From: Demequina lutea
GTDB taxonomy: Bacteria; Actinomycetota; Actinomycetes; Actinomycetales; Demequinaceae
DNA length: 64,000 nucleotides
NCBI RefSeq assembly: GCF_013409005.1
Contig: NZ_JACBZO010000001.1
Coordinates: 806,001-870,000 of the forward strand
Direction: 5' to 3'
Shown here: in pieces, positions 48,351-57,457 of the stretch
Layout: the number at the start of each line of letters is the position of its first letter
Numbering within the stretch: the first letter of the stretch is position 1
The notes under the pieces: model-generated
Seen by the model: the letters and a program-made list of their open reading frames with translations, nothing else
What the model was told of the DNA's origin: nothing
The model's database searches: none
Position numbers and translations under genes: made by a program

Positions 48351-49820
48351 CTACCCCGTGCTGCGCTGAGGCCGGGCGAGAACGGCTTTCCAGGATTCGA
48401 CGATCGCCACCGCGGAGGCGTCGATGTCGTCGCTCGTGGTCGCCGCGTCGGAGATGGACAGTCGCAAGATTCGTTGGCCCTTCCATGTGCTGGCCCCCGC
48501 CCACAGCGTGCCTTCGGCCTGAATGGCGACGATGACTGCGTCGGTCACTTTATCGTCGCCTGGCTCGCCTGGAGCCTCTCCAAACGCCACAGGAACCTGG
48601 TTGAGAACGGGCCGTGCGAGCACCTCGACGCCCGCGGCCCGGAGGAGGTCGGCAAATTGTGAGGCACGGTCGCACGAGTCGTCGATGAGTTGCGCGATTC
48701 CTGTGCGACCGCGCGCGGTGAGCAGCGCCCAGGTCTCGACGCCGCGCGCACGTTGAGACATGTGCGGGCCGAGGTGAAGCAGAGGTCGCTCGTCGGCGGT
48801 GGCGAGGTAGGGGGCGGTGATGGCCATGGCCCGGTAAAGGTCCTCACGTTCGCGCACGATGACCACTCCCAAGTCGTAGGGCGCGTTGAGCCACTTGTGC
48901 GCATCGGTCGCCCACGAGTCGGCGAGTTCGACGCCCTTGACGAGGTGTTTGCGCGTGGGTGACGCCGCCGCCCACAGGCCGAACGCGCCGTCGACGTGGA
49001 CCCAGCCGCCGCGCTCGCGGACGCCAGGGATGATCCGCGCGAACGGGTCGGAAGAGCCGGATGTGACGTTGCCCGCCTGGAGGAGCACGAGAGTGAGTGC
49101 GTCGGTATCGGTGGGGAAGGCATCGGCGTCGATCGCCCCCGTTGCGTCGACGGGCACCCGCTCGATTATGCCGGGACCAAGACCCGCCATCCGCAGCGAC
49201 TTGAGAACCGATGCGTGGACCTCGGCCCCAGCGATGACGCGGATGGCGGGCGCTCCCGTGAGGCCGTGCTCCTCGACGCTCCATCCGGCGCGCGCCAACA
49301 GGGCGTCCCGAGCCGCGACGATCGCGGTGAAGTTTGCCAGGGTGGCGCCCGTGGTGAAGGTGGCGACGGCGTCGGACGGGAGGCCGAGCAGGTCGACGAT
49401 CCATCCCGCCGCCACCTCGTCAAGCACCGCGCCGACGGGCGACTGACCTGGCATCGCCACGTTCTGGTCCCATGCGCCCGCGAGGATCGCGGCGGCGGCC
49501 GCAGCAGGCTCCACGCCGCCGTTGACGTAGCCGAAGTAGCGGCCGACTCCCTGGTTGACGGTGGCGGGGGAGCCGAACACGTCGAGTTCTGCCAGCACGT
49601 CCCTCGCCGGGATCGGCTCGCTTTGCAAGGGGCGCCGGAAGATGTCGAGGGCGGCCACGGCATCGGCCGAGGGCGCGATCGGGCGGTAGGGGGCCGCCGC
49701 GAGGTAGCCGCCAGCGCGTCGGGCCGCCTCGGTCGTGAGGCCGATGCGCTCGCGGAGGCGGTTGAGCGCGGCGGGGTGGGTGCGAGCCTGGACGAGTGCG
49801 TGGGCGAGTGGAGAGGTCAT
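48351..49820 (-). CDS. PLP-dependent decarboxylase (group II, aromatic-amino-acid/glutamate type)
   Basis: 489 residues from the ATG at 49820; the frame is open much further upstream but that part overlaps the divergent regulator. Group II decarboxylase features: FGYVNGGVEPAAAAAAIL, TTGATLANFTAIVAARD, WVHVDGAFGLWA with the PLP-Asp, and the PLP-Lys in SWATDAHKWLNAPYDLG. The substrate amino acid is uncertain. The divergent MocR/GntR regulator next door probably controls it. Confidence 0.9.
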   Translation of the reverse strand: MTSPLAHALVQARTHPAALNRLRERIGLTTEAARRAGGYLAAAPYRPIAPSADAVAALDIFRRPLQSEPIPARDVLAELDVFGSPATVNQGVGRYFGYVNGGVEPAAAAAAILAGAWDQNVAMPGQSPVGAVLDEVAAGWIVDLLGLPSDAVATFTTGATLANFTAIVAARDALLARAGWSVEEHGLTGAPAIRVIAGAEVHASVLKSLRMAGLGPGIIERVPVDATGAIDADAFPTDTDALTLVLLQAGNVTSGSSDPFARIIPGVRERGGWVHVDGAFGLWAAASPTRKHLVKGVELADSWATDAHKWLNAPYDLGVVIVREREDLYRAMAITAPYLATADERPLLHLGPHMSQRARGVETWALLTARGRTGIAQLIDDSCDRASQFADLLRAAGVEVLARPVLNQVPVAFGEAPGEPGDDKVTDAVIVAIQAEGTLWAGASTWKGQRILRLSISDAATTSDDIDASAVAIVESWKAVLARPQRSTG

Positions 49821-49839
49821 GACGACGATGGTCTCGGTA

Positions 49840-49900
49840 ACTGGACCCCGAACACCAGGGCCGGTCTGCGGATCACTGGCACTAGGCAAGGGGCGCCAGT
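49840..49900. promoter_or_regulatory. Shared decarboxylase/MocR control region with ACTGG repeats
   Basis: The 87-99 bases between the divergent genes carry ACTGG at 49840-49844 and again at 49875-49879. The second is part of an inverted pair, ACTGGC (49875-49880)/GCCAGT (49895-49900), separated by 14 bases. MocR-type regulators commonly bind paired repeats in such divergent promoters. Assignment to this regulator is inference. Confidence 0.45.
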
Positions 49901-49919
49901 TTGCGGCATGCTGGCTCGC

Positions 49920-51319
49920 ATGCGGACCACAGCCGAACAGCTCACGGACGTCCTTGACCACTGGCAGACGGGCACGGGGCCGCTCTACGTCCAGTTGGCA
50001 AACGCGATCGTCTCCCTTGCCGAGTCGGGTTCGCTCGACCACGGCACCCGCATGCCTTCCGAGCGTGCGCTCGCCGATCACCTCCACCTTTCGCGCAACA
50101 CGGTGACGGCCGCGTACCAGCGCCTGCGCGATGCGGGGTGGCTCGAGGTGCGCCCCGGCGCGGCGCCGACGCTCGGCGTGAGCTCTCGCGGGGTGCTGGG
50201 CCTCAGCCCACAAGAGCGGTTCGCGCAGATTCTTACCGGACAGGTGCAGCCGCTTGTCGCGTTCAACACGGCCTCGCCGCCGCCCGCACCCATCGTCAAG
50301 ACCGCGCTCGAGGACATGGCGTCCTTCCTTGGGGGCTCGCCGGTGCAGGGCAACGGCTACGCCGCGCTCGGCGATAGGGACCTGGTGCTGGCGGTGACCG
50401 AGCACTTGCGCGCGCGCGGAGTGGATGCCAAGCCGGAGGAGGTCGTCATCACGGCTGGCTCTCAGCAGGCCATCTGGCTCGCCGTGACGATGCTCGCGAG
50501 CGCGCAGAGGCCGGTGGCGCTGGAGTCCGTGACCTACCCTGGGGTGTTCGACGCCGTTCATGCGGCGGGCTCGCGGCCGCTCGCGCTCCCAATGGGCCCC
50601 GCGGGGCTGGACGCGGCGGCGTCGATCAAGCTCTTGCGCGCCGCACGGCCGGACGTCGCTTACGTGACGACGTTCCACAACCCCACCGGCACCGCGCTTG
50701 CCGACGACGACGCCCGCATCCTGCTGGAGGCCGCCGCCGCGCTTGGAACCACCGTGATTGACGACAGGACCATCGGCGAACTGTCTCTTGACGGGGTGGA
50801 CCGGACGCCATTTGCCGCGTTCGGCACGGGCGCTTCCGTGATCACCATCGGCGGGATGTCCAAGCTGTTTTGGGGCGGGTTGCGCGTGGGATGGCTGCAC
50901 ACCAATGCCACGCTCGCCGAGCAGTTGCGGCACCGCCGCGCGGCGATGGACCTCGGCTCGCCGTTGCTGTTTCAGCGGGTGGCGGCGCGGCTGCTCACCG
51001 AGCACTTCGACGAGACCAAGGGTGGCGCCTCGCGGCGCTACGTGAGTCACTCGATGCCGTGGACGACGCCGTCGCGGAGCACGGCCTCGATTGGGAATAC
51101 TCGCGGCCGCTCGGCGGGCCCGCGTTGTGGGTGCGGCTTCCCGATGGCGGGGCGGCAAGGTTTGCCGCGCGGGCCGCGGAGGCGGGGGCGCCGGTCGCGG
51201 CGGGTGCGGCCTTCGAGGTGTTGCCCGGTGCCGGAGCCGACCACTTCCGGCTGCCGTTCTACCTGCCGCCCGAGGAGATGCGGCTAGGCATCAAGGTGCT
51301 TGCGGAGCGGGCGGCCTAG
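49920..51319 (+). pseudogene. MocR-type GntR/aminotransferase regulator, frameshifted near 51022
   Basis: An N-terminal GntR helix-turn-helix (LYVQLANAIVSL, RMPSERALADHLHLSRNTVTAAYQRL) is followed by a fold-type I aminotransferase-like domain with HNPTG and the PLP-Lys in GGMSKLFWGGLRVGW. After HFDETKG the frame is lost. The expected continuation (WRLAALRESLDAVDDAVAEHG, to FYLPPEEMRLGIKVLAERAA) is in another frame and ends at 51319. One missing base in the G run at 51020-51023 would restore it. This is either a sequencing/assembly error or a genuine mutation. Without the shift it would be a full-length PLP-responsive regulator of about 466 residues. Confidence 0.85.
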
Positions 51320-51354
51320 GCGGGCAGCGCTCCGAACCCGGCCATCGTGCGCTC

Positions 51355-51435
51355 CGAACCAATTTCGGGCGCAACACGCCGCCGCTTGGACCCGCAGGGA
51401 GTCTTGGCCGGCGTGTCGCGCTTGGTTTTGGTTCG
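51355..51435. repeat. Long imperfect hairpin element, copy A
   Basis: Arms 51355-51384 and 51406-51435 pair at 22 of 30 positions, plus two possible G-U pairs. The outer end is CGAACCAA/TTGGTTCG and the inner end ACACGCC/GGCGTGT. It lies between the convergent regulator and LLM genes, so it may double as a terminator. A related element of nearly the same length lies at 54746-54827. Confidence 0.7.
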
Positions 51436-51443
51436 TAGTGTCG

Positions 51444-51479
51444 CGGTCGATGCGTGAGGGGCGGTCGATGCGTGAGGGG
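51444..51479. repeat. Perfect tandem 18-mer
   Basis: CGGTCGATGCGTGAGGGG is repeated exactly (51444-51461, 51462-51479), immediately after hairpin element A and just before the end of the LLM oxidoreductase gene. Origin unknown. Confidence 0.85.
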
Positions 51480-51487
51480 CGCGGCGG

Positions 51488-52483
51488 CTAGGCGACTGAG
51501 CCTGCGGCGAGCCGCAGCGAGCGCTCGCGGTCGTCCGCGTCGAGCGCTCCGTGCACGGTGATGAGTTCGTCGGCCCGCGCCTCCGTCGCGAAGCTCTCCA
51601 GATACTCGCGCACGTCCGCGGCGGTGCCCACGGCCGTGTACCTGGCCATCTGCGCTGTCTGTGCGCCGCCTGGGCTCGCCAGGAATGCGTCCACCTCGTC
51701 GTCGCTGTACTCGCGCGCTATGGGTCCGCGTTGGATCATTCCGCGCACCCTGCGCCTGCGCGACGTCGCGAACTGGGTCGCGGCGTCGGCAGGGTCGTCG
51801 GCGGCGTAGACGCTCACTCCCGCGATGACGTAGGGCTCGGCCAGGGCATCGGACGGCTGGAAGGTGTCGCGGTAGACCCGCACGGCGTCGTGGAGCGCGG
51901 CGGGCGCGAAGTGCGAGGCGAACGCGTAGGGCAGGCCCAGCGCGGCTGCCAACTGGGCGCCAAACAGGGACGAGCCCAGGATGTACAGCGGGACCGCGTC
52001 GGCGGCCGATGCCGCGTGGGGCACGGACTGGACGCCCGGCACCCGGGAAGCACCGGCGAGGTAGTCGCGCAGCTCGACCACGTCGTCGGGGAAGCGGTCG
52101 GAATCGGAGGGGGAGCGACGCAGTGCCGCGAACACCGCGCGGTCTCCACCCGGAGCGCGGCCGAGGCCGAGGTCGATGCGGCCGGGGTGGAGGGCGCCCA
52201 GGGTGCCGAATTGCTCGGCGATGGTCAGCGGCGAGTGGTTGGGAAGCATGACCCCGCCGGCTCCCACCCGAATGCGCTCGGTGTGGGCTGCCACGTGCGC
52301 GATCAGCACGCTCGTGGCGGACGACGCGATGGTGGGCATGTTGTGGTGCTCGGCGTACCAGACCCTCGCGTAACCGGCGGCGTCCGCGGCCTGCGCCAGG
52401 CGCACGGTGTGGGCGAGCGCTTGGGAGGGGGCCTCGTCGGGGGCGATGGGGGCAAGGTCGAGCACTGAAAGCGTGAGGGGCAT
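51488..52483 (-). CDS. Luciferase-like (LLM class) flavin oxidoreductase, MsnO8-like
   Basis: About 331 residues. Family hallmarks: [56 protein letters not shown] and [16 protein letters not shown]. Such enzymes use reduced FMN and oxygen or F420; the substrate is unknown. Two ATGs (52489 and 52483) are possible; 52483 has the better spacing to TTGAG. It begins a few bases after the tetR stop and is probably co-transcribed with that regulator. Confidence 0.92.
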   Translation of the reverse strand: MPLTLSVLDLAPIAPDEAPSQALAHTVRLAQAADAAGYARVWYAEHHNMPTIASSATSVLIAHVAAHTERIRVGAGGVMLPNHSPLTIAEQFGTLGALHPGRIDLGLGRAPGGDRAVFAALRRSPSDSDRFPDDVVELRDYLAGASRVPGVQSVPHAASAADAVPLYILGSSLFGAQLAAALGLPYAFASHFAPAALHDAVRVYRDTFQPSDALAEPYVIAGVSVYAADDPADAATQFATSRRRRVRGMIQRGPIAREYSDDEVDAFLASPGGAQTAQMARYTAVGTAADVREYLESFATEARADELITVHGALDADDRERSLRLAAGSVA

Positions 52484-52490
52484 GGTCATC

Positions 52491-53090
52491 TCAACGCGCG
52501 TAGGGCTCCGCCGCTTCCCCACACGCGATCGCGAGTGCCGCATCGATAGTCTCGGCCGCCGCCGCCGCGTCGATCCTGGTGAGCGTCATCGCGGCCACGA
52601 TCAGGGAGGTGACGGCCATCGCGGTGGGTGCGACGCGGGAGGGGTCGAAGCCGGGCTGGTGAGTGAGTCCGCGCGCGATTGCCGCTTCGACCTCTGCCCG
52701 ATACGCGGCGACCCGTTCGCGGACGGCCTCGTCCTTCGCGATGGGGGAGGCCGCGGTGTTCACCATGAGGCAGCCGTGCTCCGATGCGGCCGACGCAGGG
52801 GCGAGTAGCGCGGCCTTCATGCCATTGAGGTAGGTGCGGACGGCGTCCGGCGGGACGGGGTCTTGGGTGAGGACGCGCAGGCGGGGCCGGATGACCTCGT
52901 CGAGATAACTGTCGACCACGGCATCGAACAGCCCGCGCTTGGATCCAAACGCGTGATACAGGCTCGAGCGATTGAGGCCCGTGGCCTGCTCGAGGTCGGG
53001 AAGAGAGGCGCCCTCGAAGCCGTTGCTCCAGAAGACGGAGCGCGCGGCCCTGACCGCCTCCTGGGTGTCGAAGGTGCGCTTGCGGCCCAT
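52491..53090 (-). CDS. TetR family repressor
   Basis: 199 residues. N-terminal helix-turn-helix: [47 protein letters not shown]. The ligand-binding half contains a single notable Cys in [10 protein letters not shown], a motif seen in TetR proteins regulating redox or electrophile-detoxifying genes. It heads an operon with the LLM oxidoreductase and is divergent from the DUF1304 and CurA-like genes. The operator candidate lies at 53153-53162. Confidence 0.93.
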   Translation of the reverse strand: MGRKRTFDTQEAVRAARSVFWSNGFEGASLPDLEQATGLNRSSLYHAFGSKRGLFDAVVDSYLDEVIRPRLRVLTQDPVPPDAVRTYLNGMKAALLAPASAASEHGCLMVNTAASPIAKDEAVRERVAAYRAEVEAAIARGLTHQPGFDPSRVAPTAMAVTSLIVAAMTLTRIDAAAAAETIDAALAIACGEAAEPYAR

Positions 53091-53120
53091 GTGCGGCCTC
53101 CTCGGTCGGGGGCGATCGAT

Positions 53121-53162
53121 TTGTGAATCGCTCGTTTCACTATATATAGTACACCGAACGGT
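53121..53162 (+). promoter_or_regulatory. Divergent promoter with TetR operator candidate
   Basis: A -35 TTGTGA (53121-53126) and -10 TATAGT (53145-53150), 18 bases apart, face the DUF1304 gene. The -10 overlaps CTATATATAG, a perfect palindrome that could serve both directions. The inverted pair ACCG-AA-CGGT (53153-53162) follows immediately, resembling common TetR operators (GACCGnnCGGTC). Binding there would block transcription. Confidence 0.65.
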
Positions 53163-53196
53163 ACAAAACCCTGTATGTCGACCCCGAGGAGTTTCC

Positions 53197-53580
53197 GTGC
53201 TTATTGCTGCGCTCGTGATTGCGGCCCTCGCAGCCGTGCTGCACGTCTACATCTTCGCGATGGAGTCGCTGTGGTGGACCACCCCGCGGGTGCGCGCCAC
53301 GTTTGGACTCTCCGAGGCCGATGCCCAGACCACCCGGAGTTTGGCCCTCAACCAGGGCTTCTACAACCTCTTCCTGGCCATCGTGACGGCCGCGGGCATC
53401 GTCGCGTGGCTTGTCGGCTCTCCTGCCGTGGGCGCCGCGCTCGTGATCGCAGGTGTGGGCTCGATGCTCGCCGCCGCGATCGTCCTCATCGCCTCGGACC
53501 GCACTAAGGCGTCGGCCGCCGTCAAGCAAGGCGCCCTGCCGCTGCTGGCGCTGATCGCTCTCGCGATCGCTGCACTCTGA
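53197..53580 (+). CDS. DUF1304 membrane protein
   Basis: 127 residues from a GTG with GAGGAG five to six bases upstream. Four hydrophobic helices and the DUF1304 pattern AAVLHVYIFAMESLWW, RATFGLS, and NQGFYNLFLA. Function unknown, though the family often lies next to TetR regulators and oxidoreductases. It reads towards the CurA-like gene 63 bases downstream. Confidence 0.92.
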   Translation: MLIAALVIAALAAVLHVYIFAMESLWWTTPRVRATFGLSEADAQTTRSLALNQGFYNLFLAIVTAAGIVAWLVGSPAVGAALVIAGVGSMLAAAIVLIASDRTKASAAVKQGALPLLALIALAIAAL

Positions 53581-53643
53581 GTCTCCGTCTTCTGAGCCCT
53601 GCTCTCAAGTTTCCCCAACCCCAATAGAAAGCCCAGGCATTTC

Positions 53644-54654
53644 ATGACCACCGCAGTATCCACTCAGATCCAGCTCGCCTCGCGCCCCTCCGGCTGGCCG
53701 ACGGCCGAGAACTTCCGCACGGTCCAGGTCACCTACGGCGACCTCGCCCCTGGCGAGGTCCGCGTCGCCACCGAGTTCATGTCGGTCGACCCCTACATGC
53801 GCGGACGCATGAACGACGTCAAGAGCTACACGCCCCCCTTCGCGCTCGACGAGACGATGACAGGGGGTGCCATCGGCCGCGTCGTCGAGTCGAACGTCGA
53901 CGAGGTGCCCGTGGGCGCGCTCGTGCAGCACCAGCTGGGCTGGCGCGACATCGTCCAGGCCGACGCCGCCCAGTTCCGCGTGGTTCCCGAGATCCCCGGC
54001 GTCTCGACTTCCGTCTACCTGGGAATGCTCGGCATGACCGGGCTGACCGCCTACGTCGGCCTCACCGCGATCGCCCAGATGCGCGAGGGCGACACCGTCT
54101 TCATCTCGGGTGCCGCGGGCGCGGTGGGCACGGCTGCGGGCCAGATTGCCAGGCTGCTCGGCGCCAAGCGCGTCATCGGCTCGGCGGGTTCGGCCGAGAA
54201 GGTCGCGCTGCTGACCGAAAGGTACGGTTACGACGTCGCCTTCAACTACAAGGACGGCGACATTCGCGGCCAGCTGGCCGCCGCTACCCCCGAGGGCATC
54301 GACGTGTACTTCGACAACGTGGGCGGCGAGCACCTCGAGGCCGCCATCGGGGCACTCAATCACGGCGGCCGTGTTGCGGTCTGCGGAGCCATCTCGGCCT
54401 ACAACGCGACCGAGCCCGTGCCGGGGCCGCGCAACATGGGCAACATCATCACCCGCTCGCTGACCCTCAAGGGCTTCACCCTGGGCGGCTACCTGCATCT
54501 CGCGGGCGAGTTCCAGCAGCACATGACTGAGTGGTTCGGCGCGGGCAAGATTGCACACGACGAGACCGTTGTCGAGGGGATCGACCACGCCGTCGACGCG
54601 TTCCTCGGCCTGCTGCGCGGCGAGAACGTCGGCAAGATGGTCGTGAAGATCTAG
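53644..54654 (+). CDS. NADPH-dependent MDR oxidoreductase, CurA/prostaglandin-reductase-like
   Basis: 336 residues. N-terminal features of the zinc-free leukotriene B4/CurA group: LASRPSGWPTAENFR, SVDPYMRGRMND, and the nucleotide-binding SGAAGAVGTAAGQIARLLGAKRVIG with DVYFDNVGGEHLE. Reduces alpha,beta-unsaturated carbonyls with NADPH. Together with the TetR, DUF1304 and LLM genes it suggests an electrophile or xenobiotic detoxification cluster. Confidence 0.94.
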   Translation: MTTAVSTQIQLASRPSGWPTAENFRTVQVTYGDLAPGEVRVATEFMSVDPYMRGRMNDVKSYTPPFALDETMTGGAIGRVVESNVDEVPVGALVQHQLGWRDIVQADAAQFRVVPEIPGVSTSVYLGMLGMTGLTAYVGLTAIAQMREGDTVFISGAAGAVGTAAGQIARLLGAKRVIGSAGSAEKVALLTERYGYDVAFNYKDGDIRGQLAAATPEGIDVYFDNVGGEHLEAAIGALNHGGRVAVCGAISAYNATEPVPGPRNMGNIITRSLTLKGFTLGGYLHLAGEFQQHMTEWFGAGKIAHDETVVEGIDHAVDAFLGLLRGENVGKMVVKI

Positions 54655-54745
54655 TTCAGTTTGGCTCGCTGGGGCCGGCCTCCGATGCGTCGCGGGCAGG
54701 CGCATGGCACGTGTCGAAGGCGCCTACGGCGCGCCTCCGTCGCTC

Positions 54746-54827
54746 CGAACCACTTTGGCCCGCGACACCCCGCACGCTCCCGCATCCTGAGCCTATTCCT
54801 CGGCGCGTCGACTCCGAGATTGGTTCG
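54746..54827. repeat. Imperfect hairpin element, copy B
   Basis: Starts CGCTCCGAACCA-like and ends TTGGTTCG, the same ends and almost the same length (82 versus 81 bases) as element A. The first 33 bases, from 54741, match element A at 27 positions by my alignment. Pairing of its arms is weaker than in A. It lies after the CurA-like gene. Confidence 0.6.
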
Positions 54828-54847
54828 CAGCGTCGGCGGGGTGGGGT

Positions 54848-55045
54848 CTACGGCGCGGGGATCGAATACCCGAGTACGTAGCCCATGAGAGGCGTGTAAC
54901 TCGTGGTGCATTGGCCCGCGCCTCCGGGCACTGCGGAGCACGATCCGGATTGTCCCAGCGGCATGAACCATACGGCCGCGATCAGCGCAACCCAACCCCA
55001 ACGCCACACGCGTCGCCGCCGCTCGGACCAGTTGCGCATCGTCAT
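54848..55045 (-). CDS. Small membrane protein, hypothetical
   Basis: 65 residues: a basic N-terminus (RNWSERRRRVWRW), one hydrophobic helix (about 15-31) and a short tail with two Cys (SGSCSAVPGGAGQC) likely outside the cell. Two adjacent ATGs are possible and no good ribosome-binding site was seen. If it is not real, 54655-55060 is a 406-base gap with only the hairpin element. It lies just upstream of the aminopeptidase end, on the same strand. Confidence 0.45.
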   Translation of the reverse strand: MTMRNWSERRRRVWRWGWVALIAAVWFMPLGQSGSCSAVPGGAGQCTTSYTPLMGYVLGYSIPAP

Positions 55046-55060
55046 CCGACGACGCTACCG

Positions 55061-56461
55061 CTAGCCCCGCAGTCGCGCCATCCAGGCCTCGACCGCGTCG
55101 GGATCGCGGGGGAGTGCCACGGAGAGGTTCTCGTAGCCGTCCTCGGTGACCAGGACGTCGTCCTCGATGCGGATACCGATGCCTCGCAGCTCCGCTGGCA
55201 CCGTCAGGTCGCCCGCCTTGAAGTACAGGCCGGGCTCGATCGTGAACACCATGCCTGGCTCGAGGGTGCCCTCCATGTACAGGTCGCGATTGGCGGAGGC
55301 GCAGTCATGCACGTCCATCCCCAGGTGGTGTGACGTGGAGTGGACCATCCAGCGGCGATACAGCTTGGCCTCCGGGTCCTCGGCATCGGGAACGATGTCC
55401 CATTCGGTGAGGCGCCTCTCGATGACCTCCATGGCCGCCATGTGGACGTCCAGGAACTTGGCGCCTGGGCGTGCCACCGCGAATCCCGCGTTGGCGGCCT
55501 CGAGCACCACCTCGTAGACGCGGCGCTGGACGGGGGAGAAGGTGCCGTCGACCGGCAGGGTGCGCGTGATGTCGGCCGTGTAGAGGCTCTCGACCTCCAC
55601 GCCTGCATCGAGCAACAACAGCTCGCCTGAGCGCACCTGACCGTCGTTGCGGATCCAGTGCAGCGTGGTCGCGTGGTCTCCCGATGCGGCAATGGTCTCG
55701 TAGCCCACCGCGTTTCCCTCTTCGCGGGCGTGGCCGTCGAAAGCGGCCTCGACGACGCGCTCGCCGCGCTTGTGGTCGATCGCGCGGGGGAGTTCCTTGA
55801 CGGCGCGCGCGAAGCCCTCGATCGTCGCGTCGACGGCGTCGCGCATCTGCTGGATCTCGTATTCGTCCTTGACGAAGCGCATCTCGGCGAGCGCCCTGTG
55901 CACGGCCTTAGTGGGGTGGTTCGACAAGCGAATTCCGCCGGGGAGTTCTTTGAGCGGCGCGGTTTCGATGCCCGTCATCGCCTCGAACTCGGCGAGGCCG
56001 GGACGGCGGCCAATCCAGAACTCGCCCGAGCGCGGGTCGGAATAGAAGCCCTCGCTGTCGGTGCCCGCGGGAGGGATCAGGTAGAGGACTGCGTCATGAC
56101 CGGCGGCGTGGTGACCGGCCTCGGCGCCGTCGACGGGGGTCATCACCAGCACGGCGCCAGGCTCGAAGTCGACGCCCAGGCCCGTGAGGTACGCAAAGTC
56201 GCTGTGGGGGCGGAAGCGATAGTCGGTGTCGTTCGAGCGCACCTTGAGCTCGCCGGCAGGGACGACGATGCGCACGCCAGGGAACATCGCGCTCAGCCGA
56301 GCGCGTCTTTGGGCGGCGAAGGGCGCCCCGGCGACCGCCGTCGTCTTGACGTCTTCCGGCTCGCCCCAACCCGTGGCGAGGAACTTCTTGAATTCCTCGG
56401 CGGTCGGGCGCGTGGCGCGCGCCTTGTTCAGTTCCTGGGTTGCTTTGTCTTGTTCTTCCAC
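55061..56461 (-). CDS. pepP: Xaa-Pro aminopeptidase (M24B)
   Basis: Cleaves N-terminal residues before proline, with two metal ions. About 466 residues from a GTG. The N-terminal creatinase-like domain (RIVVPAGELKVRSNDTDYRFRPHSDFAYLTG) is followed by the pita-bread domain. Metal ligands are in LLLLDAGVEVESLYTADITRT (two Asp), STSHHLGMDVHD (His), FTIEPGLYF (Glu) and GIRIEDDVLVTEDG (Glu). It is divergent from the PHP gene. Confidence 0.95.
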   Translation of the reverse strand: MEEQDKATQELNKARATRPTAEEFKKFLATGWGEPEDVKTTAVAGAPFAAQRRARLSAMFPGVRIVVPAGELKVRSNDTDYRFRPHSDFAYLTGLGVDFEPGAVLVMTPVDGAEAGHHAAGHDAVLYLIPPAGTDSEGFYSDPRSGEFWIGRRPGLAEFEAMTGIETAPLKELPGGIRLSNHPTKAVHRALAEMRFVKDEYEIQQMRDAVDATIEGFARAVKELPRAIDHKRGERVVEAAFDGHAREEGNAVGYETIAASGDHATTLHWIRNDGQVRSGELLLLDAGVEVESLYTADITRTLPVDGTFSPVQRRVYEVVLEAANAGFAVARPGAKFLDVHMAAMEVIERRLTEWDIVPDAEDPEAKLYRRWMVHSTSHHLGMDVHDCASANRDLYMEGTLEPGMVFTIEPGLYFKAGDLTVPAELRGIGIRIEDDVLVTEDGYENLSVALPRDPDAVEAWMARLRG

Positions 56462-56522
56462 CTGGCTATCGTGGCACGGCGCAGACGGGACCGCGCGCGC
56501 CCACGCTAGACCCAAGACCAGC

Positions 56523-56543
56523 GCGGACGGCGACCCCGTCCGC
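56523..56543. repeat. Perfect 8-bp inverted repeat in divergent intergenic region
   Basis: GCGGACGG (56523-56530)/CCGTCCGC (56536-56543) with a five-base loop, between the divergent pepP and PHP genes. Could be an operator or an mRNA hairpin; no function is evident. Confidence 0.6.
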
Positions 56544-56609
56544 AGACGGCGAGTCCTCCGAACGGGGCCGTGGGAAAGCGGCCCGCATCAGCCGCCGTAG
56601 GCTGGCCCT

Positions 56610-57437
56610 GTGCGCATCGACCTCCATACTCATTCGACCGTTTCCGACGGCACCGAGTCCCCGGCCGATGTCATGCGCTCGGCGCACGCCGCTGGAATAG
56701 ATGTCGTCGCGCTGACCGACCACGACTCGATGGCTGGCCTCGAGGACGCGGCCGAAATGGCGGCCGCGCTTGGCATGAACTTCGTTCCCGGCATCGAGGT
56801 CTCGTGCAGGCACGACGGGATATCGGTCCACCTTCTCGCGTACTGGCCCGACCCGAGTGACGAAGAGGTCATCGCGATGCTTGGTCTCACGCGGGACGCG
56901 CGGCTTGACCGGGCCAAGGAGATCGTGCGCCGCGTCGGCGCCGACTATCCGCTCGTCTGGGACGACGTCCTCGCGCAGTCGGGAGGCGCCGAGACGGTGG
57001 GCCGTCCCCACATCGCCGACGCCCTGGTCACGCGAGGCGTCTTCGCCACGAGGGACGACGCCTTTGCCAAGGTGCTTGCGGGCAACTCCGCCTACTACGT
57101 GCCTCACTACGCGCCCGAGGTGTTCGATGCGATCCGCACGTTCAGGGCCACTGGTGCCGTCACCGTCTTTGCTCATCCCGGCGCCGACGGCAGGGGCAAG
57201 GTCGTTCCCACATCGGTCATCGAGCTGATGGCCGATGCCGGATTGGTTGGCCTCGAAGTCGAGCACCGCGACCACAACGAGCCGCAGAGAGACAGGCTTG
57301 CGCGCATCGCGCAGCGACTCGGACTGGTGCATACGGGCGCGAGCGACTATCACGGCACAGGGAAGGTCAACCGCTTGGGCGAGAATGTCACCTCCGACGC
57401 GGCGCTGCACCAACTCCAAGACGCCCGCGGCCGCTGA
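56610..57437 (+). CDS. PHP domain phosphoesterase (RNase AM/TrpH-like)
   Basis: 275 residues from a GTG. PHP metal motifs: DLHTHSTVSDGTESP, ALTDHDSMAG, PGIEVSC, VFAHPG and GASDYHG. The family includes 3',5'-nucleotide bisphosphatase/5'-3' exonuclease (YciV/TrpH, RNase AM). Length and single-domain layout fit that group, not DNA polymerase PHP domains. A GNAT gene follows 20 bases downstream. Confidence 0.92.
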   Translation: MRIDLHTHSTVSDGTESPADVMRSAHAAGIDVVALTDHDSMAGLEDAAEMAAALGMNFVPGIEVSCRHDGISVHLLAYWPDPSDEEVIAMLGLTRDARLDRAKEIVRRVGADYPLVWDDVLAQSGGAETVGRPHIADALVTRGVFATRDDAFAKVLAGNSAYYVPHYAPEVFDAIRTFRATGAVTVFAHPGADGRGKVVPTSVIELMADAGLVGLEVEHRDHNEPQRDRLARIAQRLGLVHTGASDYHGTGKVNRLGENVTSDAALHQLQDARGR

Positions 57438-57457
57438 GGTATCGGTAGGGTCGCGTT

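Noticed and set aside
49821-51158. 446-codon extension upstream of the PLP decarboxylase
   Set aside because: It is antisense to the MocR regulator and made of Arg/His/Pro-rich sequence. The decarboxylase N-terminus starts at 49820.
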